Shown: positions 25,527-34,889 of the stretch, piece after piece
How positions within the stretch are numbered: the first letter of the stretch is position 1
How the letters are laid out: each line of letters starts with the position of its first letter
Assembly (NCBI GenBank): GCA_964516135.1
Contig: CAZEWN010000006.1
Coordinates: 1-64,000 of the forward strand
Direction: 5' to 3'
Length of the DNA stretch: 64,000 nucleotides
Source of the DNA: 34-65-8 sp964516135
GTDB taxonomy: Bacteria; Pseudomonadota; Alphaproteobacteria; Sphingomonadales; Sphingomonadaceae
Notes under the pieces: model-generated
The model's database searches: none
Seen by the model: only the letters and a program-made list of their open reading frames with translations
What the model was told of the DNA's origin: nothing
Position numbers and translations under genes: made by a program

Positions 25527-26474
25527 GTGGAGCCGATTCTAGAGCTTGAAGGCCTCAGCAAGGTCTATCCCGGGGGCCTCAGGGCGCTCGATTCGGTCAA
25601 CCTGACTGTTCGCAAGGGCGAGATCCTCGCGCTGCTCGGCCCCAATGGCGCCGGGAAGACGACGCTGATCGGGGCTGTCTGCGGGCTGGTGCGGCCCACC
25701 GCCGGGACGATTCGCGCCTTCGGTCACGACCTCTCGCGCAGCTGGCGGGCCGCACGGGCGCGAATCGGGCTGGTGCCCCAGGAACTCAGCACCGACATGT
25801 TCGAACCGGTGCAGCGCGCGGTCGCCTATTCACGCGGGCTGTTCGGCCTCGCGCCCGACCAGGCGCGGATCGAGGAAATCCTGCGTAGCCTCAGCCTTTG
25901 GGACAAGCGCGACACGCGGATCATGGCGCTGTCGGGCGGGATGAAGCGCCGGGTGCTGATCGCCAAGGCGCTGGCTCATGAACCGGACCTGCTGTTCCTC
26001 GACGAGCCTACGGCGGGCGTCGATGTGGAGCTGCGCCGCGACATGTGGCGTCAGATCGGCGCGATGCGCGCGCGGGGCGTTACCGTGATCCTGACCACGC
26101 ACTATATTGAGGAAGCCGAGGAAATGGCTGACCGCGTGGGGATCATCGACAAGGGCCGCCTTTTGATGGTCGACGACAAGACCGCGATGATGGCCCGGCT
26201 CGGTCGGACCGAGGCGCATATCGCGCTCTCGCGGCCGATCGCCGAGATCCCGCCCCCGATCGCCCGCTTTCCGGTTGAGCTGGAAAATGGTGGCACCTCG
26301 CTGCGTTATCGCGGCGGCGACGGCACGGGCAAGGGTAAGACCGAGGTTGCCGATCTGGTCAAGGCGCTGGTTGCCACGGGTATCGACTTTACCGCGATCG
26401 ACCAGCGGGAAAGCAGTTTGGAGGACATCTTCGTCTCGCTGCTCGATCACGAAGGGCGCGGGCGCGCGACATGA
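25527..26474 (+). CDS. ABC-2 type transporter, ATP-binding protein
   Basis: A 315-residue ATPase with Walker A GPNGAGKTT, signature LSGGMKRRVLIAKALAHEP, Walker B LLFLDEPTAGVD and switch His in TTHYIEEAEEMADRVG. The C-terminal part is the extension typical of ABC-2 exporters (drug, polysaccharide or lipid export). The start GTG 25527 lies 5 nt after the carotenoid oxygenase stop, and the end overlaps the permease start as ATGA. The exported compound is unknown. Confidence 0.93.
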   Translation: MEPILELEGLSKVYPGGLRALDSVNLTVRKGEILALLGPNGAGKTTLIGAVCGLVRPTAGTIRAFGHDLSRSWRAARARIGLVPQELSTDMFEPVQRAVAYSRGLFGLAPDQARIEEILRSLSLWDKRDTRIMALSGGMKRRVLIAKALAHEPDLLFLDEPTAGVDVELRRDMWRQIGAMRARGVTVILTTHYIEEAEEMADRVGIIDKGRLLMVDDKTAMMARLGRTEAHIALSRPIAEIPPPIARFPVELENGGTSLRYRGGDGTGKGKTEVADLVKALVATGIDFTAIDQRESSLEDIFVSLLDHEGRGRAT

Positions 26475-27235
26475 TAAACTGGCGCTCCACCTGGTCGATC
26501 TACGTGCGCGAGTTGATGCGCTTTTTGCGAACCGCCTTCCAGTCTGTGCTGGCGCCGGTGCTCACAACGTCGCTCTATTTCATCGTGTTTGGCGCGGCGA
26601 TTGGCGGGCGGATGCCCGACCTGGGCGGGGTCGAGTACGGCGCCTTCATCATCCCCGGCTTGCTGATGCTGACCCTGCTGGGGGAAACGACCAGCAACGC
26701 CAGCTTTGGCATCTACATGCCTCGTTTCACCGGCACCATCTACGAGTTGCTGTCCGCGCCAGTGGGCGTTGCGGAAACGCTGATCGGCTTCGTCGGCGCG
26801 GCCGCAACCAAGAGCCTGATCCTGGCCTCGATCATCCTGCTGACGGCGCGATTTTTCGTCGACTACTCGATTGCCCATCCGATCTGGGCGTTCGTCTACA
26901 TCATGCTGGTCGCCGCGAGTTTCGCGCTGTTCGGCTTCATCCTGGGCGTGTGGGCGGACAATTTCGAAAAGCTGGGCATCATCCCGCTGCTTTTCCTTAC
27001 CCCGCTGACCTTCTTGGGCGGCACGTTCTACTCCATCGAGATGTTACCCGCGCCGTGGGACAAGATCGCGTTGGCCAATCCCATCGTCTATCTCGTGAAT
27101 GGCCTGCGGTGGACGTTCTACGGCAGCGCCGATGTATCGTTTGGCGTTTCGCTCGGCATCACGCTCGCTTTCCTCGCGATTTGTACCGCGGTCATCGCAT
27201 GGATCTTCCGCACCGGGTGGCGCCTCCGCGCTTGA
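26471..27235 (+). CDS. ABC-2 type transporter, permease
   Basis: A 254-residue permease with six predicted membrane helices and the ABC-2 signature segments YGAFIIPGLLMLTLLGETTSNASFGIYMPRFTGTIYELLSAPVG and PLTFLGGTFYSIEMLPAPW. Its sequence resembles NodJ/YadH-type permeases. It would form a homodimeric channel with two copies of the upstream ATPase. The DUF481 gene follows 17 nt downstream. Confidence 0.93.
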   Translation: MINWRSTWSIYVRELMRFLRTAFQSVLAPVLTTSLYFIVFGAAIGGRMPDLGGVEYGAFIIPGLLMLTLLGETTSNASFGIYMPRFTGTIYELLSAPVGVAETLIGFVGAAATKSLILASIILLTARFFVDYSIAHPIWAFVYIMLVAASFALFGFILGVWADNFEKLGIIPLLFLTPLTFLGGTFYSIEMLPAPWDKIALANPIVYLVNGLRWTFYGSADVSFGVSLGITLAFLAICTAVIAWIFRTGWRLRA

Positions 27236-27252
27236 AGCGCTAGGCAGCGGTC

Positions 27253-28206
27253 ATGCCGAAACGCGTTGCGCCCGCCCTTGTCGCCGTTGTGCTGGCTGCC
27301 GTTGGCTCTCCCGCCATGGCGCAGCTGCCGCCACCCGTCCGCGCTATGATCGACGCCGCGATCGAAGGCGGCGATCCGGCGAAGGTTGCCACGGTCCTCG
27401 ATCTTGCGCGGGCGACCAATCCCGACGCGATCGCTGAAATCGACACCATTCGCGATGACTGGAATGCACGCCAGGCGGCCAGGGAAGAGGAACGGCGCCA
27501 GCAGCAGGACCAGCAATCGGCCAGCGCGGGCCTGTTCGACTTGTGGAGCGGCGAAGGGCAACTGGGCGGTTTCCATTCGAGCGGCAATACCGATGCGGTC
27601 GGCCTGTCCGCAGCGTTGCGGTTGCAGCGCAAGGGAGAGGATTGGACCCATTTGCTGCGCGGCAGCGCCGATTATCAACGCTCTGGCGGGACGACGAGCC
27701 GGGAACAATACTTCGCCGCGTACGAGCCGCGCATCCAGGTGTCGGAAAACGTATTCGCCTATGGCCTCGCGCAATTCGAACACAATCGCTTCCAGGGGTT
27801 CGATGCGCGTTACGCGGTATCGGGCGGTCTTGGGATCAAGGTGATCGACGCCGACGCGATCGATCTTTCGCTGAAGGCCGGGCCAGCCTATCGCCGGACG
27901 GAGTTCGTCACCGGTATGAACGACAGCCGGATTGGCGGGCTGGCAGCGGTCGATTTCGACTGGCGGATCGCCGACGGGGTGACCCTTACGCAGGACACCA
28001 ATCTTGTGACCGAGGGTGGGGCGGCGGCGACCGTGATCGTCGATTCGCGTACCACGACGATCAACCTCGTCACTGGCCTCGACGCGCGGATAACCGGACG
28101 GCTGCGCTCGCGGTTTTCCTACGCAGTGGATTACGACAGCAATCCGCCGGCGGGCTCGGTATCGACCGACACCATCAGCCGCATCTCGCTCGTTTACGGC
28201 TTCTGA
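27253..28206 (+). CDS. DUF481 outer-membrane beta-barrel protein
   Basis: A 317-residue protein with signal peptide MPKRVAPALVAVVLAAVGSPAMA, a charged helical region with a Gln/Glu/Arg-rich stretch (about 70-90), then a C-terminal DUF481 barrel beginning GEGQLGGFHSSGNTDAVGLSAALRLQRKG and ending in the aromatic SLVYGF of an outer-membrane protein. Relatives (YdiY) are acid- or salt-induced. Its TGA overlaps the tgt ATG by one base. Confidence 0.88.
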   Translation: MPKRVAPALVAVVLAAVGSPAMAQLPPPVRAMIDAAIEGGDPAKVATVLDLARATNPDAIAEIDTIRDDWNARQAAREEERRQQQDQQSASAGLFDLWSGEGQLGGFHSSGNTDAVGLSAALRLQRKGEDWTHLLRGSADYQRSGGTTSREQYFAAYEPRIQVSENVFAYGLAQFEHNRFQGFDARYAVSGGLGIKVIDADAIDLSLKAGPAYRRTEFVTGMNDSRIGGLAAVDFDWRIADGVTLTQDTNLVTEGGAAATVIVDSRTTTINLVTGLDARITGRLRSRFSYAVDYDSNPPAGSVSTDTISRISLVYGF

Positions 28207-29333
28207 TGGCCAGCCCAAGGTTCGAATTTTCGGTGCATGCCACCGACGGCAAGGCGCGCGCTGGCACGGTCCGGATGCGCCGTGGCGACATTCGCACGCC
28301 CGCTTTCATGCCGGTCGGCACAGCCGCCACGGTGAAGGCCATGAAGCCCGAGGGTGTCCGTGCGACCGGGGCCGACATCCTCCTCGGCAATACCTATCAC
28401 CTGATGCTGCGCCCGGGGGCGGAGCGCGTGGCGCGACTAGGCGGGTTGCACCAGTTCATGAACTGGGACCGGCCCATTCTGACCGACAGCGGCGGCTATC
28501 AGGTGATGAGCCTTAGCGAACTGCGTAAACTGACCGAGCACGGCGTCGAATTTCGCAGCCATATCGACGGGTCGAAGCACATGCTGACGCCCGAACGCTC
28601 GATGGAAATCCAGCGTCTGCTTGGCTCCGACATCGTCATGGCGTTCGACGAATGCCCGCGCGCCGACCGCCCACGCGATGAAATCGCCGCCAGCATGGAA
28701 TTGTCGATGCGCTGGGCCGCGCGCAGCCGCGCCGGGTTCGACGAAGGCGGCGAGCACGCCGAAGGCGCCGCGCTGTTCGGCATCCAGCAGGGCGCACTCG
28801 ACGAGGAGCTGCGGCGCATCTCGGCGCAGAAGCTGACGGAGATTGGTTTCGACGGCTACGCGGTCGGCGGGTTGGCGGTGGGGGAAGGGCAGGCGGCGAT
28901 GTTCGCCACGCTGGATTTCGCGCCCGGCATGTTGCCTGTGGATCGTCCGCGCTACCTGATGGGCGTGGGCAAGCCCGACGATCTTGTCGGCGCGGTGGAG
29001 CGCGGGATCGACATGTTCGACTGCGTACTTCCGACGCGCTCGGGCCGCAACGGGCAGGCGTTCACCTGGGCGGGGCCCGTGAACCTGCGCAACGCCCGCC
29101 ATGCCGAAGACAGCGAGCCGCTCCACGAGACCTGCCCGTGCGACGCTTGCTCCAGGTACTCTCGCGCGTACCTGCATCACCTGATCAAGGCGGGCGAGAT
29201 GCTGGGTGCCATGCTACTGACCGAGCACAACCTGACGTTCTATCAGCAGCTGATGCAAGCTATGCGCGATGCAATCGCCGGGGGCCGCTTCGCCGCTTTC
29301 GCGCGCGAATTCCGCACCCGGTATTCGGGCTAG
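28206..29333 (+). CDS. tgt: Queuine tRNA-ribosyltransferase (tRNA-guanine transglycosylase)
   Basis: Tgt replaces G34 with preQ1 in tRNAs with GUN anticodons. The 375-residue barrel has TDSGGYQVMSLSELRKLTEHGVEF (catalytic Asp region), GGLAVGEGQ, and the zinc site CPCDACSRYSRAYLHHL (three Cys and one His). ATG 28206 is the family start. Its TAG is part of the shared CTAG stop at 29330-29333 with a convergent small gene. It partners with queA at 22459-23487. Confidence 0.96.
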   Translation: MASPRFEFSVHATDGKARAGTVRMRRGDIRTPAFMPVGTAATVKAMKPEGVRATGADILLGNTYHLMLRPGAERVARLGGLHQFMNWDRPILTDSGGYQVMSLSELRKLTEHGVEFRSHIDGSKHMLTPERSMEIQRLLGSDIVMAFDECPRADRPRDEIAASMELSMRWAARSRAGFDEGGEHAEGAALFGIQQGALDEELRRISAQKLTEIGFDGYAVGGLAVGEGQAAMFATLDFAPGMLPVDRPRYLMGVGKPDDLVGAVERGIDMFDCVLPTRSGRNGQAFTWAGPVNLRNARHAEDSEPLHETCPCDACSRYSRAYLHHLIKAGEMLGAMLLTEHNLTFYQQLMQAMRDAIAGGRFAAFAREFRTRYSG

Positions 29334-29488
29334 TCACCGATCTCAAGCACCGTCCCGCGATAGGGAACGAACGTGCCCGATGGATCGAGAAAGCCCGCGC
29401 CGATCGCACTGGCGTATCGCTGGGCCTCACGCAGGTCTTTATACCACTTGCCGCGCCGGCGCGGAGTGATGAAACGGTATCTGGACAT
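29330..29488 (-). CDS. Small basic conserved hypothetical protein (52 aa)
   Basis: A 52-residue protein beginning MSRYRFITPRRRGKWYKDL and ending in YRGTVLEIGD. The N-terminus is strongly basic, the remainder mixed, without membrane segment. From memory this resembles a small protein seen in other sphingomonads, which suggests real coding, but no function is known. ATG 29488 was chosen over the frame start at 29530. Its stop is the shared CTAG with tgt. Confidence 0.55.
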   Translation of the reverse strand: MSRYRFITPRRRGKWYKDLREAQRYASAIGAGFLDPSGTFVPYRGTVLEIGD

Positions 29489-29558
29489 ATGCCGTAAGAA
29501 TGTCGCGATACCCTGTATCGTTCCCGTCAACAGACTGAAAATGCGACGAATTGAATCG

Positions 29559-29586
29559 AAAAGGGCGGCCCCGCGAGGCCGCCCTT
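29559..29586 (-). terminator. Intrinsic terminator of rpsD
   Basis: The 8-bp perfect stem GGGCGGCC (29577-29584 read in reverse) and GGCCGCCC (29563-29570), extended by two A-U pairs, closes a 6-nt loop and is followed in transcript sense by UUUU (29562-29559). It ends 23 nt after the rpsD stop codon. Confidence 0.88.
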
Positions 29587-29608
29587 CGAACGTGGTTCAA
29601 GTCCCGGA

Positions 29609-30223
29609 TCAGCGCGAATAGAATTCGACCACCAGGTTCGGTTCCATCGTGACCGGATAAGGTACTTCGTCCAGCGTGGGCACACGGGTGAAGGTGACCT
29701 TGTCGTTGCCGTCGGTGGCGACGTAGTCGGGGATATCGCGTTCGGGCAGGCCCTGCGCTTCGATCACCAGCGCCATGTCCTTCGCCTTCGTTCCCAGGCT
29801 GATGGCGTCGCCCACATCAACGCGGCGGCTGGCGATGTTGCACTTCACGCCGTTGACGCGGATGTGACCGTGGCTGACAAGCTGGCGCGCGGCGAAGATC
29901 GTCGGCGCGAACTTGGCGCGGTAAACCAGCATGTCGAGGCGGCGTTCGAGCAAGCCGATCAGGTTCTGGCTGGTGTCGCCCTTCATGCGCGAAGCCTGCT
30001 GGTAGGTGGCCTTGAACTGCTTCTCGGTCACGTCGCCGTAATAGCCCTTGAGCTTCTGCTTGGCGCGGAGCTGGAGGCCGAAGTCGCTGGTCTTGCCCTT
30101 GCGGCGCTGGCCGTGCTGGCCGGGGCCATACGAACGCTTGTTGACCGGGCTGTTGGGGCGACCCCAGATGTTCTCACCCATCCGGCGGTCGAGTTTGTAC
30201 TTGGCGCTCTTGCGCTTCGACAT
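29609..30223 (-). CDS. rpsD: 30S ribosomal protein S4
   Basis: S4 nucleates assembly of the 30S body by binding 16S rRNA. The 204-residue protein starts MSKRKSAKYKLDRRMGENIWGRP and has the S4 RNA-binding domain MLVYRAKFAPTIFAARQLVSHGHIRVNG. ATG 30223 is the family start; the frame extends 10 codons more. It is monocistronic here, with its own terminator, rather than in the alpha operon. Confidence 0.97.
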   Translation of the reverse strand: MSKRKSAKYKLDRRMGENIWGRPNSPVNKRSYGPGQHGQRRKGKTSDFGLQLRAKQKLKGYYGDVTEKQFKATYQQASRMKGDTSQNLIGLLERRLDMLVYRAKFAPTIFAARQLVSHGHIRVNGVKCNIASRRVDVGDAISLGTKAKDMALVIEAQGLPERDIPDYVATDGNDKVTFTRVPTLDEVPYPVTMEPNLVVEFYSR

Positions 30224-30429
30224 GATGTCGGTCCTTCGATTTGCTGTCGCCACCCCTGCGGTGGCGCTTCAACCCGGCATCGCACCGCTGAAGCAATCCT
30301 TCAGCGCGGCCGCCGCTTCACCGGGGTGCGGAGCCAATTCGCGAAGGCGGGCCAATAGCAGGATAGCCCGGCGCGTCAAGCCAACGCGGCACTCGACAAA
30401 CCCGGCGGGGCGGGGCAGGGCGCGCGGCC

Positions 30430-30729
30430 ATGAAGCTTCCTGACGAATGCACCGACATGAGCGAGGTTCGCGCCGGGGTGGACGCCACCGATCGCGAACT
30501 CATGTCACTGATCGACCGCCGCTTCGGCTACATGCGCGCAGCAGCACGGATCAAGCCGTCGCGCGATGTCGTGCGCGACGAAGGGCGCAAGGCGCAGGTC
30601 ATCGCCAATGCGCGCGCGGATGCCGCGCGGCGCGGCCTGCCCGCCGACGCGCTCGCCGCCATCTGGGAATGCCTGGTGGAGGCATCCATTGATTACGAAC
30701 TGGCCGAATGGGATCGCAGCCGGACCTAG
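30430..30729 (+). CDS. Chorismate mutase (AroQ class)
   Basis: A 99-residue single-domain helical protein matching the AroQ class: GVDATDRELMSLIDRRFGYMRAAARIK gives helix 1 with the active-site Arg and Lys, then RDEGRKAQVIANARADAARRGLP and a last helix IWECLVEASIDYELAEWD. It converts chorismate to prephenate for Phe and Tyr synthesis; the related isochorismate-pyruvate lyase PchB has the same fold and cannot be excluded. Start ATG 30430; ATG 30457 is possible. Its stop is the shared CTAG at 30726-30729. Confidence 0.85.
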   Translation: MKLPDECTDMSEVRAGVDATDRELMSLIDRRFGYMRAAARIKPSRDVVRDEGRKAQVIANARADAARRGLPADALAAIWECLVEASIDYELAEWDRSRT

Positions 30730-31434
30730 CGTTTCGGCCCGCGCTCCAGCGCCGAAAGCACGCCGCGCAGGGTCCTTACCTCAAGGTGATTCCAGCCCGG
30801 CTTAGTCAGTACGCCGCGCAGTGTGCGCCGCGTGGCTTCGGCGCGGCTTTGGGGAAGAAAATAACCCTTCGGCTCAAGCAGCGAATGAAGGTGTGCGATC
30901 AGGCCCTCCAATTCCGCCTGCGGGGCGGGGGGTAGCAGATCTTCGTGCGTGGGCGTGGCGAGCGCCAGGGTTTTCGACCATTCATAGGCACACAAGATCA
31001 CCGCTTGCGCCAGGTTGAGCGAGCCGAATTCCGGGTTGATCGGCACGGTCAGGATCGCGCGGGCAAGCGCGACGTCCTCTGTTTCCAGCCCCGACCGTTC
31101 CGGCCCGAACAGGATGGCGCTGCGTCCCTGCGCCCCATGAATTTCCCGCGCCGCCGCTTCGGGCGTGACCACGGGCTTGGTCACGCCGCGTTTTCGTACC
31201 GTGGTGGCATAGACATGCGCGCAGTCCGCAACGGCCTCTGCCACGGTGCCGAACACGCGCGCCTGCTCCAGCACCACGTCGGCACCCGAAGCCGCCGGCC
31301 CGGCGGAAGGATTGGGCCACCCGTCACGGGGCGAGACCAGGCGCATTTCGGCAAGCCCGAAATTGAGCATGGCCCGCGCCGCCTTGCCAATATTCTCGCC
31401 CAGTTGCGGGCGGACGAGGACGATGACGGGGGCG

Positions 31435-31451
<17 letters not shown>
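30726..31451 (-). CDS. trmJ: tRNA (Cm32/Um32) methyltransferase TrmJ-like, SpoU family
   Basis: A 241-residue SpoU-class (SPOUT, trefoil-knot) 2'-O-methyltransferase. The N-terminus VIVLVRPQLGENIGKAARAMLNFG, the middle ILFGPERSGLETED, and the knot motif VPINPEFGSLNLAQAVILCAYEW match TrmJ. A C-terminal helical region follows. ATG 31451 lies inside the end of nrdR (17-nt overlap), indicating coupled translation. Its stop is the CTAG shared with chorismate mutase. Confidence 0.87.
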
Positions 31452-31896
<445 letters not shown>

Positions 31897-31906
31897 GCGG
31901 GTCCGA

Positions 31907-32131
31907 TTACGGCCTCAATCGCTTGTAGAGCATGAACCCCGCCCCGGCGACGCCTCCGATCACCGGACCGACGAAGGGCAGGATGAAACCGGCAACGGCC
32001 CCCACCGCCGCGCCGGTAAGCACTGGCTTCGTTGAAGGGTGAGCCATGCCTTCCTTCAACATGCCGGTCAGTTCGGCCTTGGCATCGGGGACGAGGTCGT
32101 GGTCCTGATGTTTCGGTTCACGGTCGTCCAT
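31907..32131 (-). CDS. Small hypothetical protein with one hydrophobic hairpin (74 aa)
   Basis: A 74-residue protein with an acidic N-terminal half (DDREPKHQDHDLVPDAKAEL) and a glycine-rich hydrophobic hairpin (VLTGAAVGAVAGFILPFVGPVIGG) before a basic tail. The hydrophobic part suggests membrane insertion. It lies 3 nt after glyA and 10 nt before nrdR, so it belongs to their transcript. I do not recognise a family. Confidence 0.65.
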   Translation of the reverse strand: MDDREPKHQDHDLVPDAKAELTGMLKEGMAHPSTKPVLTGAAVGAVAGFILPFVGPVIGGVAGAGFMLYKRLRP

Positions 32132-32134
32132 CTT

Positions 32135-33445
32135 TCACCTCCCGGGATAGACGGGGAAGGCATCGCACAGCTCCGAAACGCGGGCGCGCACCGACTGCTC
32201 GACCTGACCATCGCCTTCGGGGCCATTGCGCGACAAACCATCGACGACTTCGGCGATCAGCTTGCCCACGGTACGGAACTCGGCCGGGCCGAACCCGCGC
32301 GTGGTGCCCGCGGGCGTGCCGAGGCGGATGCCGCTGGTCACGAATGGGCTGCGCGTATCGTAGGGGATGCCGTTCTTGTTGCAGGTGAGCCAGGCGCGAT
32401 CGAGGCCCTTCTCCGCATCCTTGCCCGTCACGTCCTTGGAGGTGAAATCGACCAGCATCGAATGGTTGTCGGTCCCGCCCGACACGATCCGCAAGCCGTT
32501 TTCTTCGAGGCTTGCGGCAAGCGCGCGGGCGTTTTCCACCACGGCCCGGGCATAGGCCTTGAATTCGGGACGCAGCGCTTCGCGGAAGGCAACCGCCTTG
32601 GCCGCGACGATATGCATCAACGGGCCGCCTTGCAGGCCGGGGAAGACGGCCATGTTGAACGGCTTGGTCAGTTCCTCCTCATTCCACAGGATCACGCCCG
32701 AGCGCGGGCCGCGCAAGCTCTTGTGGGTAGTGGTGGTTACGACGTGCGCGTAGGGGAAGGGTGAGGGGTGCGCGCCGCCAGCAACGAGGCCCGAAATGTG
32801 GCTCATGTCGACCATCAGGTATGCGCCAACCTCGTCCGCCACGCGGCGGAAGGCGGCCCAATCCCACACCCGCGAATAGGCGGTGCCGCCCGCGATGATC
32901 AGCTTGGGCTTGTGCTCCTTCGCGATCCTCAGGACTTCGTCCATGTCGATGCGCTCATCCTCGCGGCGCACGCCGTAGGCAACGGGATTGAACCACTTGC
33001 CGCTCATGTTGACCGGCGATCCGTGGGTCAGGTGCCCGCCCGAATTGAGGTCGAGCCCCATGAAGGTGTCGCCCGGCTGGAGCAGGGCCAGGAACACGGC
33101 CTGGTTCATCTGACTGCCGCTGTTGGGCTGGACGTTGGCAAACCGGCAACCGAACAGCTCCTTGGCGCGGTCGATTGCCAGTGTTTCAACCACGTCGGCG
33201 TATTCGCAGCCGCCGTAGTAGCGCTTGCCTGGATATCCTTCGGCATACTTGTTGGTGAACACGCTACCCGCCGCCTCAAGCACGGCGGTGCTGGCGATGT
33301 TCTCGCTGGCAATCAGCTCGATCTTGTTCTGCTGGCGCTTCAGTTCGTGCTGGATCGCGGCGGCGATATCCGGATCGGCCTTGGCCAGGTCATCATGCCA
33401 GAAGCGGTGCATCGTGTCGGCGCTGGTCATTTCGGCAGTGCTCAT
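32135..33445 (-). CDS. glyA: Serine hydroxymethyltransferase
   Basis: GlyA interconverts serine and glycine with tetrahydrofolate, the main source of one-carbon units. The 436-residue PLP enzyme has the Schiff-base lysine in VVTTTTHKSLRGPRSG, the SENIASTAVLEAAGS N-terminal region and GSQMNQAVFLALLQPGDT. ATG 33445 (MSTAEM) is the family start; the frame extends 85 codons into rpiB. It sits between rpiB and nrdR in one operon. Confidence 0.97.
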   Translation of the reverse strand: MSTAEMTSADTMHRFWHDDLAKADPDIAAAIQHELKRQQNKIELIASENIASTAVLEAAGSVFTNKYAEGYPGKRYYGGCEYADVVETLAIDRAKELFGCRFANVQPNSGSQMNQAVFLALLQPGDTFMGLDLNSGGHLTHGSPVNMSGKWFNPVAYGVRREDERIDMDEVLRIAKEHKPKLIIAGGTAYSRVWDWAAFRRVADEVGAYLMVDMSHISGLVAGGAHPSPFPYAHVVTTTTHKSLRGPRSGVILWNEEELTKPFNMAVFPGLQGGPLMHIVAAKAVAFREALRPEFKAYARAVVENARALAASLEENGLRIVSGGTDNHSMLVDFTSKDVTGKDAEKGLDRAWLTCNKNGIPYDTRSPFVTSGIRLGTPAGTTRGFGPAEFRTVGKLIAEVVDGLSRNGPEGDGQVEQSVRARVSELCDAFPVYPGR

Positions 33446-33453
33446 GCGGATCC

Positions 33454-33891
33454 TCAGAGGCTCGGATTGGTCAGCTTTTCGACGCGGCGCTGATGGCGGT
33501 CGCCGAGAAAGTCGGTGTCCAGGAAAGCTTCGACACAGGCCTTGGCCATCTCGACGCCAATCAGCCTTGCGCCCAGGGCGATGATGTCGGCATCGTTGTG
33601 CGAGCGCGCTAGCCTGGCCGACAGGGGCTCCGACACCAGCGCACACCGCACCGCCGCGTTGCGATTGACCGCGATGGCAATGCCAATGCCCGAGCCGCAC
33701 AGCGCGATCCCGCGCTCCGCCGTGCCATCGGCAACCACCGCCGCGATCTTGTAGCCGTAATCGGGATAATCGACGCTGTCAGTCGTATCCGGACCCAGGT
33801 CGGCAACCTCATGACCCAGCTCGACGAGCCATTCCCGCAGCTCGGCCTTGAGGTCCACGGCGGCATGATCAGAGGCAATGGCGATACGCAT
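33454..33891 (-). CDS. rpiB: Ribose 5-phosphate isomerase B
   Basis: RpiB interconverts ribose 5-phosphate and ribulose 5-phosphate. The 145-residue protein begins MRIAIASDHAAVDLK and has the catalytic Cys in GIALCGSGIGIAIAVNR and the conserved SHNDADIIALGARL. ATG 33891 is the family start; the frame extends 12 codons. It is 8 nt upstream of glyA. Confidence 0.96.
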   Translation of the reverse strand: MRIAIASDHAAVDLKAELREWLVELGHEVADLGPDTTDSVDYPDYGYKIAAVVADGTAERGIALCGSGIGIAIAVNRNAAVRCALVSEPLSARLARSHNDADIIALGARLIGVEMAKACVEAFLDTDFLGDRHQRRVEKLTNPSL

Positions 33892-33951
33892 GGCGCGCAC
33901 ATAGTCGAGCGCGGTCAAATCCTCCACCCCGAATACGCGGGTTGTCGACCG

Positions 33952-34851
33952 TCAGGCGGGCGCGGCCGCGTATTTCGGGCAATCGGAGCGGCAGATCCCG
34001 TCGTGCGACCATTCGGGCGGTCGCCACAGATAGGCGAGCTTGTCGCGCCAGCGCGGGGCGGTGTCCATGCGCGCCTTCAGCTGGCGCAGCCCTGCAAACT
34101 GGGCGGTCAGCGGGTTGTTGTCGTGAACCGGCTTGACCAGGCCGACCACCGGATCGTCCTCCACCGCGGCATAGGTGCCGAACAGGCGGTCCCAAACGAT
34201 CAGCACCTGGCTGTAATTGCGGTCGATATACTGTGGCTGGTTGGCATGGTGGACCTTGTGGATCATCGGCGTCGCCAGCCAGCGGTCGAGCCAGCCGAGG
34301 CGGCCGACATAGCTGGCATGGTTCCAGATGCCGAAGGCGTTTTTCCCCACGCTCACGGCAATGAAAACCACCGGCGGCACGCCGAGAAGCGCGGCGACCG
34401 CATCGAAAAACGGGCGGGGCAGGCCGTCAAGCACGAAACCGCGCGCGGCCGTGGAATGGTTGAATTCATTCGAGGAATGATGGATCGCATGAAATGCCCA
34501 CAGCAGGCCGACGCGGTGACCGAGCCGGTGTTCCCAGTAATACGACAGGTCATGAACTATGAAGGCGATCGCGATCGCGGCCAGCAGCGGCAGGCCGTCG
34601 ATGACGCGGAATTCATCGTAGACGACAACATAGATCGCCAGCGGCACCAGCAGCCCGAATATGAGGCGCAGGACGCTGGACAGCAGGTTGAGGCCGATAC
34701 TGCATAGCGCATCGCGATTGTCATAGTCGGGGTTGCCGCGGATCGCCCAGCCGCGCTCGAGAATTACGCTGCCGAAATAGACGCTTGCGAGAAGCCAGAT
34801 CGCGGTCGGGCCGCCGATGAAGTCGATCGCGGAGCGCAGGTCTTCCATCAA
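33952..34851 (-). CDS. Sterol desaturase / fatty acid hydroxylase family protein
   Basis: A 299-residue membrane di-iron enzyme. Histidine motifs are HDLSYYWEHRLGH, HAIHHSSNEFNHSTAAR and HKVHHANQPQYIDRNYSQ, the three-box set that binds the two irons. At least four hydrophobic segments surround them. In sphingomonads relatives hydroxylate carotenoids, sphingolipids or fatty acids; which one applies here cannot be told. It is 60 nt upstream of rpiB on the same strand. Confidence 0.9.
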   Translation of the reverse strand: MMEDLRSAIDFIGGPTAIWLLASVYFGSVILERGWAIRGNPDYDNRDALCSIGLNLLSSVLRLIFGLLVPLAIYVVVYDEFRVIDGLPLLAAIAIAFIVHDLSYYWEHRLGHRVGLLWAFHAIHHSSNEFNHSTAARGFVLDGLPRPFFDAVAALLGVPPVVFIAVSVGKNAFGIWNHASYVGRLGWLDRWLATPMIHKVHHANQPQYIDRNYSQVLIVWDRLFGTYAAVEDDPVVGLVKPVHDNNPLTAQFAGLRQLKARMDTAPRWRDKLAYLWRPPEWSHDGICRSDCPKYAAAPA

Positions 34852-34889
34852 TCCTGGACGCTAACCGATTTTCGCTTCGCGGCAAGCTT

